From an uncultured Collinsella sp. (GTDB lineage: Bacteria; Actinomycetota; Coriobacteriia; Coriobacteriales; Coriobacteriaceae): a stretch of 38,831 nucleotides of DNA. The stretch lies in contig CALDBJ010000008.1 of NCBI GenBank assembly GCA_937937835.1, positions 1 through 38,831 on the forward strand, given 5' to 3'. Positions 7,777 through 15,673 of the stretch are shown one piece after another. The position numbers and the translations under genes were made by a program. The notes under the pieces are model-generated. The model searched no databases, had not been told where the DNA came from, and saw only the letters and a list, made by a program, of their open reading frames with translations. Each line of letters begins with the position of its first letter. Position 1 is the stretch's first letter.

Positions 7777-10518
7777 TTACTCGTCTAGGAGATCTTCTGG
7801 CATGTCGTTGCCGTCGCCTAGATCGACTGGGGCTTCTTCGGGGGCAGAACCATCTTCTGTTGCTTCGCCTTCGGGCTTCTCTTTGGCTGCCGTCATGCGG
7901 GCTACGGCGCAGATGCGGTCGCTGTCGTCGACGGTCATCATCTTGACGCCCTGGGTGGCGCGGCCAGTCTGGCTGATCTCGTCGGTCTTGACGCGAATGA
8001 CCGTCGCACCCTCCGTCACGATGAACAGCTCGTGCTGCGGACCCACCGTCTTCATGGCCGCGAGGTTACCCTTACGCTCGGTCATTTGGATGGTGTAGAC
8101 GCCCTGGCCGCCGCGATTCTGCTCCGGGTAGTCCGCAACCGGCGTGCGCTTGCCGTAGCCGCGCTCGGTGATGACGAACAGATCGCCGTTGCCGTTAGTG
8201 ACTTCCATGCCCAGAACGCTCACGCCGTCCTTCATACCGATACCGCGAACGCCGCTGGTATCGCGGCCGGTAGCGCGTACCTGCTCCTCGGAGAACATGA
8301 TCGCCTTGCCCGCGGTGGTGGCCAGGATAATCTTGTCGCCCTCGCGCACGCGGCGCACGTTCAGCAGCGCGTCGTCGTCACGCAGGTTGATAGCGATCAG
8401 GCCGTCGCGACGGCTGCGGTCATATGCGCTCATCACGGTCTTCTTGACCATGCCGCTCTTGGTGGCAAACATCAGGTACTCGTCGGCCGGGAACTCGCGG
8501 CAGCTGATGACGCTCGCGATCTTCTCGCCGTCCTCAAAGGGCAGCAGGTTGACGATCGCGGTACCGCGCGCCTGGCGCGTACCCACCGGCAGCTCGTGCA
8601 CCTTCAGGCGATAGACCTTGCCCTTGCTCGAGAAGAACAGCACGTACTCGTGCGTGGACGCGATGAACATCTCGTCGATAACGTCATCCTCTTTGAGGTT
8701 GACGCCCGACACGCCCTTGCCACCGCGCTTCTGGGCACGGTAGGCAGCCACCGGGATACGCTTAACGTAGCCGGTGTGGGTGATGGTCACGACCATATCC
8801 TCGTCGGCGATGAGGTCCTCGACATCCAGGTCCTTCTCAACCTGGCTGATCTCGGTGCGGCGCTTGTCGCCAAACTTCTTGGAGATCTCGCGCATCTCTT
8901 CCTTGATGACGCCCAGGATCTTCTCCTCGTGCGCCAGCAGGTCCTCGTAGTAGGCGATGGCGCGGCGCAGGCCGTCCAACTCTTCTTGGATCTTGTCGCG
9001 CTCCAGGCCGGTCAGGCGGCGCAGCTTCATCTCGAGGATGGCCGTGGTCTGCTCGGGCGTAAAGCCAAAGCGCTCGATCAGGCGGCTGCTGGCCTCGGAG
9101 TCGGTCTGCGAGGAGCGGATGATGCTAATGACCTCGTCGATATGGTCAAGGGCCATCAGGTAACCCTCGAGGATATGAGCGCGGGCCTGGGCTTTCTTAA
9201 GGTCGAAGCGGGTGCGGCGGGTGACGACGTCGACCTGGTGGTCGATGTAGTGCTGCAGCATCTCGCGCAGGCTCAGGCATTTGGGAACGCCGTTGACGAG
9301 TGCCAGGTTGTTGGCGCCAAAGGTCGTCTGCAGCGAGGTGTACTTATACAGGTTGTTGAGCACGACCTGCGGAATGACGCCCTTCTTGAGCTCGATGACC
9401 AGACGGATGCCCTTCTGGTTGGACTCATCGCGCATATCCGAGATGCCCTCGATGCGTTTGTCGTTGACGAGCTGGGCGATCTTCTCCTGCAGGGTGCCCT
9501 TGTTGACCATGTAGGGAATCTCGGTAAAGACCAGGCGGTTGCGGCCGGTCTTGGTGGACTCCACATGTGCCTTAGCACGCACGGTAATGGAGCCGCGGCC
9601 GGTCTCGTAGCTCTGCTTAATGCCGGCGCTGCCCATGATGATGGCGCCGGTGGGGAAGTCCGGACCTGGCATGATCTGCATGAGCTCGTCAACGGTGGCG
9701 TCGGGGTTGTCGATCAGGTAGCAGGTGGCCTCGATCGCCTCGGTGAGGTTATGCGGGGCGATGTTGGTGGCCATGCCGACGGCGATGCCCTGGCTGCCGT
9801 TGACCAGCAGGTTGGGGAAGCGCGCAGGCAGCGCCACGGGCTCGGCAAGCGATTCGTCGTAGTTGGGCTGCCAGTCGACGGTATCCTTCTGCAGGTCGCG
9901 CAGCAGTTCCATGGCGGGCTTTGCCAGGCGGCTCTCGGTGTAACGCATGGCCGCCGCGCCGTCGCCGTCGATGTTGCCGAAGTTGCCGTGACCGTCGATG
10001 AGCGGCGTGCGCATGGAGAACCACTGCGCCAGGCGGACCATGGCCTCATAGACCGCGAAATCGCCGTGCGGGTGGTACTTACCGATAACTTCGCCGACCG
10101 TCCAGGCCGACTTCTTGTGCGGTCGGTTGGGGTAGATGCCGCTCTCGTTCATCGCGTACAGGATGCGGCGGTGCACCGGCTTTAAGCCGTCGCGCACGTC
10201 CGGCAGGGCGCGCGCCGTGATAACCGACATCGAATACTCGATGAACGACTGCTTCATCTCGCGACCGAACTCCGAAATCTGGAGCTGGCCGCCGTTGATA
10301 TCCTCGCCGGCCGAGGCGCCGCGATCGACTTCGCCAAAGCTCTCCTCGAGCTCGGCGTCGTCGTCTTCTTCCTCATCATCATCGACATCGGGGTTATAGG
10401 CGTCCGGGTCGCCGTCCTCGCCCTGCTCAGCACGGGCAAGCAGGCGCTTCAGATCGTCGGGCATGCCGGCATCGCCGGCCTCGTCCATACCCCCGTTATT
10501 GTTGATATCGTCTGCCAC
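7777..10518 (-). CDS. gyrA: DNA gyrase subunit A
   Basis: GyrA cuts and rejoins DNA during negative supercoiling in the A2B2 gyrase. The 913-residue chain starts at a GTG with AGGAGG upstream, 11 bp after gyrB. The breakage-reunion domain begins near residue 81 (ISEFGREMKQ), and the catalytic tyrosine is Y193 in AAAMRYTES. The C-terminal beta-pinwheel follows, with a GyrA-box-like QKRGGKG. Two oddities: an about 80-residue acidic N-terminal extension with a run of D/E at 45-60, and an acidic tail. In the quinolone-resistance region, HPHGDFAVYE places Phe154 at E. coli Ser83 and Glu158 at Asp87. The Phe codon is TTC (10057-10059), one transition from TCC (Ser). Confidence 0.98.
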   Translation of the reverse strand: MADDINNNGGMDEAGDAGMPDDLKRLLARAEQGEDGDPDAYNPDVDDDEEEDDDAELEESFGEVDRGASAGEDINGGQLQISEFGREMKQSFIEYSMSVITARALPDVRDGLKPVHRRILYAMNESGIYPNRPHKKSAWTVGEVIGKYHPHGDFAVYEAMVRLAQWFSMRTPLIDGHGNFGNIDGDGAAAMRYTESRLAKPAMELLRDLQKDTVDWQPNYDESLAEPVALPARFPNLLVNGSQGIAVGMATNIAPHNLTEAIEATCYLIDNPDATVDELMQIMPGPDFPTGAIIMGSAGIKQSYETGRGSITVRAKAHVESTKTGRNRLVFTEIPYMVNKGTLQEKIAQLVNDKRIEGISDMRDESNQKGIRLVIELKKGVIPQVVLNNLYKYTSLQTTFGANNLALVNGVPKCLSLREMLQHYIDHQVDVVTRRTRFDLKKAQARAHILEGYLMALDHIDEVISIIRSSQTDSEASSRLIERFGFTPEQTTAILEMKLRRLTGLERDKIQEELDGLRRAIAYYEDLLAHEEKILGVIKEEMREISKKFGDKRRTEISQVEKDLDVEDLIADEDMVVTITHTGYVKRIPVAAYRAQKRGGKGVSGVNLKEDDVIDEMFIASTHEYVLFFSSKGKVYRLKVHELPVGTRQARGTAIVNLLPFEDGEKIASVISCREFPADEYLMFATKSGMVKKTVMSAYDRSRRDGLIAINLRDDDALLNVRRVREGDKIILATTAGKAIMFSEEQVRATGRDTSGVRGIGMKDGVSVLGMEVTNGNGDLFVITERGYGKRTPVADYPEQNRGGQGVYTIQMTERKGNLAAMKTVGPQHELFIVTEGATVIRVKTDEISQTGRATQGVKMMTVDDSDRICAVARMTAAKEKPEGEATEDGSAPEEAPVDLGDGNDMPEDLLDE

Positions 10519-10529
10519 GTTACCTCCTC

Positions 10530-12560
10530 TTAAGCGTCAAGGAAACGCGCGTCATGCGCATGTTTTTCAATGTACTCGCGGCGATAGCCGACCTCGGAAC
10601 CCATGAGCTCGCGCACGGCGCGGTCCGCCACCACGGCGTCCTCGATCGACACGCGCTGCAGGATGCGGGTCTTGGGGTCCATCGTCGTCGAGGCAAGCTG
10701 CTTGGGGTCCATCTCGCCCAGGCCCTTGTAGCGCTGGACGGTATAGCCCTTGCGCTTCTTGGTGATCTTGCCGTCCTTGGCCTTGCCGTCCTCGTCGTTA
10801 TCGTCGGGGTTCAGGCCCAGACTCTGGATGGTATCGCGCAGGATCTCGTCTTCGGGCTGGCGGCCGTTGGGATACACGTAGTGGATCTTGTTGCGCACCT
10901 TAATGCCAAAGATGGGCGGGCAGGCAACATAGACGTAGCCGGCATCGATCAGCGGACGCATGTACTTGTAGAAGAACGTCAGCAGCAGGATGCGGATATG
11001 CGCGCCGTCGACGTCTGCATCGGTCATGATGATGATCTTGTGGTAGCGCGCCTTGGTGATATCGAAGTCGCCGCCGTCGCCGGCACTCGTCGTGACGCCG
11101 CAGCCGATCGCGGTAATCAATGACTGGATGGTGTCACTCGAGAACGCGCGATGGTCACCAACGCGTTCGACGTTCAAAATCTTGCCGCGCAGGGGCAGAA
11201 TCGCCTGGATGTCTCGGCGACGGCCGTCCTTGGCCGAACCGCCTGCCGAGTCACCCTCTACGATGAAGAGCTCGGTCAGCTCGGCATCGCGCACCGAGCA
11301 GTCGGCGAGCTTACCGGGCAGGGACGCCGTCTCGAGCAGGCTCTTGCGACGGGTCGCTTCGCGCGCCTTGCGGGCGGCGTTGCGGGCCTTGCATGCCTGC
11401 TGGGCCTTCTTGACGATCTCGCGAGCGGGCTTGGGATGCTCCTCGAGGTAATCGGCAAGGCCGTCGGTCACGATCTTGAGCGTCAGCGCGCGCATATAGG
11501 AGCTGCCGAGCTTGGCCTTGGTCTGGCCCTCAAATTGCGGGTCGGGCAGCTTGACCGAGATAACGGCCGAAAGGCCCTCGCGCACATCGTCGCCGGTCAG
11601 GTTGGCGTCTTTTTCCTTGAGCAGGTTCTGTTTGCGCGCGTAGTCGTTGATCACACGGGTGAGCGCGGTGCGGAAGCCCTCAAGGTGCATGCCGCCCTCG
11701 GGGGTGTAGATGTCGTTGGCAAACGACATGACGTTCTCGCCGTAACCGCTATTCCACTGCAGGGAAACCTCAACCTCGCCCATCTTGGCCACAGGCGCGT
11801 CCGGGTCCGATTTGCCCTCGATGTAGATGGGCTCCTTAAAGGCCTCGGGGACGTCCTTGCCCTCGTTGAGGAACTTGACGAAGTCGATGATGCCGCCCTC
11901 GTAGCAAAACTCCTCCACGTGGGGAGTCGCTTCGCGCTCGTCGGTCAGCACGATTTTGAGGTTCTTATTGAGGAACGCCGTCTCCTGCAGACGGTTGTGC
12001 AGCGTATCGAAATCGTAAATGCAGGTCTCGAAGATCTCGTCGTCGGGCCAGAAGGTGACGGTGGTGCCCGTCGAATCCGAGGTGCCCACGACCTCCATCT
12101 TCTTGACGGTCTTGCCGCGCGAGAACTCCATCTCGTAGGTGTTGCCGTCGCGACGAACCTGAACGACCACGCGCTTGGACAGTGCGTTGACGACGGAGAT
12201 GCCAACGCCGTGCAGGCCGCCCGAGACCTTATAGGCCGAGTTATCGAACTTACCGCCGGCGTGCAAAATCGTCATGACGACCTCGAGCGTCGGGATCTTT
12301 TTAACAGGGTGCTCGTCGACGGGGATGCCACGCCCGTTGTCGACGACCGTGATGGAGTTGTCGGCGTGGACCGTCACCTGGATCTCGGTGCAGAAACCGG
12401 CCATGGCCTCGTCGACGGAGTTGTCAACGATCTCCCACACCAGGTGATGCAGACCGCTGGCGCTCGTCGAGCCGATATACATGCCCGGGCGCTTACGAAC
12501 GGCCTCGAGACCTTCGAGAATCTTAATCTCGCCGCCGTCGTAATCGTTTTCGTTTGCCAC
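10530..12560 (-). CDS. gyrB: DNA gyrase subunit B
   Basis: This is the ATPase subunit of gyrase, 676 residues. The GHKL ATPase domain shows EIVDNSVDEA (N-box), DNGRGIPVD and GGLHGVGISVVNALS. The Toprim domain shows ELFIVEGDSAGGSAK and IIMTDADVDGAHI, binding Mg2+ through E and DxD. The tail KGLGEMDPKQL and MGSEVGYRREYIEKHA is typical. The GTG start has GAAGGAGG upstream. It forms a two-gene unit with gyrA and is separated from the dciA-recF-dnaN-dnaA group by a terminator. E. coli Lys447 is Arg here (LPLRGKILN), a conservative change also seen in other Gram-positives. Confidence 0.98.
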   Translation of the reverse strand: MANENDYDGGEIKILEGLEAVRKRPGMYIGSTSASGLHHLVWEIVDNSVDEAMAGFCTEIQVTVHADNSITVVDNGRGIPVDEHPVKKIPTLEVVMTILHAGGKFDNSAYKVSGGLHGVGISVVNALSKRVVVQVRRDGNTYEMEFSRGKTVKKMEVVGTSDSTGTTVTFWPDDEIFETCIYDFDTLHNRLQETAFLNKNLKIVLTDEREATPHVEEFCYEGGIIDFVKFLNEGKDVPEAFKEPIYIEGKSDPDAPVAKMGEVEVSLQWNSGYGENVMSFANDIYTPEGGMHLEGFRTALTRVINDYARKQNLLKEKDANLTGDDVREGLSAVISVKLPDPQFEGQTKAKLGSSYMRALTLKIVTDGLADYLEEHPKPAREIVKKAQQACKARNAARKAREATRRKSLLETASLPGKLADCSVRDAELTELFIVEGDSAGGSAKDGRRRDIQAILPLRGKILNVERVGDHRAFSSDTIQSLITAIGCGVTTSAGDGGDFDITKARYHKIIIMTDADVDGAHIRILLLTFFYKYMRPLIDAGYVYVACPPIFGIKVRNKIHYVYPNGRQPEDEILRDTIQSLGLNPDDNDEDGKAKDGKITKKRKGYTVQRYKGLGEMDPKQLASTTMDPKTRILQRVSIEDAVVADRAVRELMGSEVGYRREYIEKHAHDARFLDA

Positions 12561-12607
12561 ACGTCCTCCTTCAGCTAAGAAAATGTGTACAGCCTTACTA
12601 GTTTATC

Positions 12608-12639
12608 GTAAAAAAATACCCTCGGGAACGAGGGTATTT
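12608..12639 (-). terminator. Terminator between the dnaA operon and gyrB
   Basis: AAATACCCTCG (12614-12624) pairs perfectly with CGAGGGTATTT (12629-12639) around loop GGAA, and the minus-strand product ends in a run of T. It lies 27 bp after the dciA-like gene and shows that gyrBA has its own promoter. Confidence 0.9.
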
Positions 12640-12665
12640 GGCTCTACAAGGCCACCAGATGCGAT

Positions 12666-13229
12666 TTAAGGCTCTTTTTTGCTCTGCACGCCCTTGGCCC
12701 ACTCGGCACTGGCTCTCATGGCATTCTCGAGGGCCTCGCGCAGTTTTTGGTCTTCGATGGGTGCCACTTGGCGCTCGATCTCGGCGCGCTCGGACTCGCT
12801 GAGGTCGGCGTGCGGAGCTGGCGGGCGTTCGTTCTCGGCCGGCCGCAGGCGCTCCTTGGCGGCGGGCGGCGTGTGGCCGGGGGCGGTCGTTTTAAACACC
12901 AGGCCGTCAACATGTGCGCCGGCGCGCTCCATGCGCGCTCGGATGATCTCGCGCAGCAGCGTCATTTCCTGCGTCCACGAGGGCGAGTCGAGATACACCA
13001 ACAGCTCGTTGGACTCGGGCAGATAGCGCAGGCCCGTCACATGGCGCCCTTCGCGCGTTCCCGCGCACACCGTGTTCCAGGCGCGATAGATTGCACGCGA
13101 TTGCTCGGCGGCCTCCATTTGGGCACGACGCTCCGGTGTCGCCGCGGCCATAATGCGCTGGCGTTCGGCCTCTAAAAAGCCGCCGAAAGCAACCGTGCCG
13201 TTCTCACGCTCATAATTAGCACGCCTCAC
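12666..13229 (-). CDS. dciA: DciA-like (DUF721) protein, probable replicative-helicase loader
   Basis: The 187-residue protein has a DUF721 domain at about 35-105: AIYRAWNTVCAG, a variable turn, then NELLVYLDSPSWTQEMTLLR. This is the hallmark pattern in which a WxxVVG-like motif precedes a strand and a W-x-x-EL-like helix. A charged, proline-rich C-terminal tail follows. DciA proteins are known to interact with DnaB and assist its loading in bacteria lacking DnaC/DnaI. The position after recF and before gyrB is the classical actinobacterial location. The GTG start overlaps the recF end by 14 bp, indicating translational coupling. Family assignment is by pattern and context; helicase loading is inferred. 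Confidence 0.85.
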   Translation of the reverse strand: MRRANYERENGTVAFGGFLEAERQRIMAAATPERRAQMEAAEQSRAIYRAWNTVCAGTREGRHVTGLRYLPESNELLVYLDSPSWTQEMTLLREIIRARMERAGAHVDGLVFKTTAPGHTPPAAKERLRPAENERPPAPHADLSESERAEIERQVAPIEDQKLREALENAMRASAEWAKGVQSKKEP

Positions 13230-14322
13230 CCATGCTCACCACCTTGGCTCGATCAAGTAGGTCATCGGTAAAGTACCCCAGATTGGTGGTGGTTATGACC
13301 GTCTGGATATCATCGCCGATCAACTGCAGAAAAGCGTCTCGGCGCCCGGCATCGAGCTCACTCATCACGTCATCCAGCAGCAGCAGCGGGGCAGTGCCCA
13401 AAATGACGCGGGCAACGGCCACCTCCGCCACCTTCCAGGCCAGCACCAGCGTACGCTGCTGCCCCTGGCTGGCAAATGAACGGGCAGACCGCCCTGCAAC
13501 GGAAAACTCAATCTCGTCGCGATGCGGCCCCACGAGCGTCACGCCGCGGCGCATCTCCTCGTCGGCGCGCTCGTCGAGCGCCGCCAACATGCGCTCGTAC
13601 GCCCAGCCCTTCAGCTCTTCTCGGTCCTCGGTCTGGGGCAAATCCCCCAGCGTGGACACGTAGGACACGTCCGCGGGCTCGCCGGACGCCACTTGTCCGT
13701 AAGCATCGCGCACATGGCCCGCCAGTCGGTCGACCAGGGCCAAACGATGCACGAGCAGGGCCGAGCCCGCACGGGCAAGCGATTCATTCCAGGCGCCAAG
13801 CATCTCGCGGCAGCACCAGCTCTCCTTGAGCAGGGCATTGCGCTGCGTCACGCAGCGGCCATAGGTGCTCGAAAGGTCGGCGTAGCGTGCACTCAGCTGC
13901 ACGCCAAAGTCGTCGAGGGCGGCGCGGCGGACGCTGGCGCCACGCTTGACCATATCCAGGTGGTCCGGGCAAAACAGAACGCTCGGCAGCACACCGCGCA
14001 CGCCGGCGGCCGCGCACCGCTTGCCGTTACGGCTAAACGAGCGCTTACCGTCCTCCGCGCTCAATCCCATATCAAGTACGCGGCCGTCGCCCTCGAGCCT
14101 CAGCTCGACCTTGCACGAGCCCACGCCGTCGCGCACGAGCTCGGCAGCGGTCGGATGCCTAAACGAGGTGCCGCTCGTCAGCAGCTGCAGCGCCTCTATG
14201 AGGTTGGTCTTCCCCGCCGCGTTGGGTCCCGCGAGCACCGTCACGCCGCCGCTCAGGGTCAGACGATAACGGTCGAAGCTGCGGTAGTGCGCGACGGAAA
14301 GCTCGTGGGCGAACATAGCCAT
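13216..14322 (-). CDS. recF: DNA replication and repair protein RecF
   Basis: RecF is an SMC-like ATPase that promotes RecA loading at ssDNA gaps. The 368-residue protein has Walker A GPNAAGKTN near 33, the ABC signature FASQGQQRTLVLAWK near 290, and Walker B PLLLLDDVMSELD near 322. The N-terminal LSVAHYRSFDRY strand matches the family. The gene starts 9 bp after the dnaN stop with no visible SD, so coupling to dnaN is likely. A second in-frame ATG two codons downstream is equally possible. It overlaps the dciA-like gene at its 3' end. Confidence 0.96.
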   Translation of the reverse strand: MAMFAHELSVAHYRSFDRYRLTLSGGVTVLAGPNAAGKTNLIEALQLLTSGTSFRHPTAAELVRDGVGSCKVELRLEGDGRVLDMGLSAEDGKRSFSRNGKRCAAAGVRGVLPSVLFCPDHLDMVKRGASVRRAALDDFGVQLSARYADLSSTYGRCVTQRNALLKESWCCREMLGAWNESLARAGSALLVHRLALVDRLAGHVRDAYGQVASGEPADVSYVSTLGDLPQTEDREELKGWAYERMLAALDERADEEMRRGVTLVGPHRDEIEFSVAGRSARSFASQGQQRTLVLAWKVAEVAVARVILGTAPLLLLDDVMSELDAGRRDAFLQLIGDDIQTVITTTNLGYFTDDLLDRAKVVSMGEAC

Positions 14323-14331
14323 CGATAGACG

Positions 14332-15435
14332 CTAGATGCGCACCGGCATGACCAGGTACAGGTAGTTGATCTTGTCGTAGGACTTGAAGATGCCCGCCTG
14401 CGAGTAGCTCTTGAGCTCCAGCGTGATCTCCTTCTCCTTGGACAGGGCATTGAGGCAGCCGAAGATGTAGTGGTAGTTGAAGGCGATGGTGCCCGACTCG
14501 CCCTCGGCCTCGACATCGATCGTCTCCTGCGCAAGGTCCTGGTCATTGGAGATGGAGGACAGGCCCATCTGCCCGTTCTCGACATCGATCTCGAACTTGA
14601 CGGCGGGGTTGGCGCTCGCGATAACGGCCACGCGCTTGAGGGCGGCGTTAAAGGCGGCGACGTCGATCTTGACGCTCGTCACGCACGAATCGGGGATGAG
14701 CTGCTTGTAGTTGGGGTACACGCCCTCGATGCGGCGCGACACGTAGGTGGTGTTGCCGGCCTCGAAGACGACCTGGGTGTCGGTAGCCCCGATCATGATG
14801 GTCGCCTGGCTGGCCATGATGTTCAGTGCGTCGTTAAAGGCGTCAGCCGGAACGTTGAGCTCAAAGGAGCCTTCGAGGGTCGAGGTCTCGACCTGCGTAT
14901 CGCACACGGCCAAACGGAAGGAATCGGTCGCCACCAGGCGCACGGTGTTGTTCTCGACCTTCATGTGCACGCCACCCAGGATGGGGCGGGCCTTGTCGGT
15001 CGAGGTGACGCGCCACACGCGGCCGACCATCTCGGACAAGATATCGGTCGGCAGTTCCACGGCGCTCTCGATGGCATAGGCCGGAAACTCGGGGAAGTCA
15101 TTGGCATCGAGCGTGTTCAGCCTAAAAGAGCTCTTCTCGCAACTGATCAGCACTTGGCGCTCGGACAGCTCAAAGGTGACCGGGGCATCGGGGAGGGTCT
15201 TGGTGATATTGGAGAGCATCTTACAGGGGATAACCATCTCGCCCTCTTCTTCGACATGCGCCGCGATGCGATGACGGATCGAGATGGTGTAGTTAGAGGT
15301 CTGGAATTCCAAGATGCCGTCTTGGGCCTTGACGAGCACGCCCGACAGGATGGGGAGGGTGGATGCCGAAGCGACACCCTTCATTACGACGCCGATGGCT
15401 TGTGTAAGCGAGCTCTGGCTGACGGTGAACTTCAT
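14332..15435 (-). CDS. dnaN: DNA polymerase III beta sliding clamp
   Basis: The 367-residue protein forms the dimeric clamp ring that tethers polymerase III. It begins MKFTVSQSSLTQAIGVVMKG and contains TLPILSGVLVKA, typical of the first clamp domain. Three clamp domains fit the length, and the end, YLYLVMPVRI, matches the conserved protein-binding pocket strand (usual LVMPVR). The ATG has GAAAGG upstream. An AT-rich stretch and DnaA-box-like repeats separate it from dnaA. It is followed by recF after 9 bp. Confidence 0.98.
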   Translation of the reverse strand: MKFTVSQSSLTQAIGVVMKGVASASTLPILSGVLVKAQDGILEFQTSNYTISIRHRIAAHVEEEGEMVIPCKMLSNITKTLPDAPVTFELSERQVLISCEKSSFRLNTLDANDFPEFPAYAIESAVELPTDILSEMVGRVWRVTSTDKARPILGGVHMKVENNTVRLVATDSFRLAVCDTQVETSTLEGSFELNVPADAFNDALNIMASQATIMIGATDTQVVFEAGNTTYVSRRIEGVYPNYKQLIPDSCVTSVKIDVAAFNAALKRVAVIASANPAVKFEIDVENGQMGLSSISNDQDLAQETIDVEAEGESGTIAFNYHYIFGCLNALSKEKEITLELKSYSQAGIFKSYDKINYLYLVMPVRI

Positions 15436-15673
15436 CTTTTAATACCTTTCTATAGATATAAATATCTTAATAATAGTAATAGCACTGACGAAACTGTTGA
15501 TTACTCCCAAAGACGCAGGTCAGACCCAGAAAGAGAATCGACAGCAACCTGTGTGCAACAGGGGTGGTTTTCCACGTTCAAAACCTGCGCAAAACTTTTC
15601 ATCACCGCGGGTTGGGTTTTAAACACCTTATGCCCGTGGTTTCGACAAGTTTTCAACAGGTGTCTCTATTTCC
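15436..15673. other. dnaA-dnaN intergenic region, candidate oriC with unwinding element
   Basis: The dnaN-proximal 50 bp (15436-15486) is strongly AT-rich in an otherwise GC-rich neighbourhood, like a DNA unwinding element. DnaA-box-like nonamers nearby are TGTGCAACA (15552-15560), TTTTCCACG (15568-15576), TTTCGACAA (15640-15648) and TTTTCAACA (15650-15658). In Bacillus and in mycobacteria the unwinding region also lies between dnaA and dnaN. The dnaN promoter must lie here too. Box identities are inferred. Confidence 0.65.

Noticed and set aside
7444..7946. Symmetrical short frames over the tRNA-Ile/palindrome region
   Set aside because: The frames on both strands encode near-identical peptides because the DNA is palindromic; they are not genes.
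8032..10185. 717-codon plus-strand frame opposite gyrA
   Set aside because: Same antisense pattern; gyrA on the minus strand is unmistakable.
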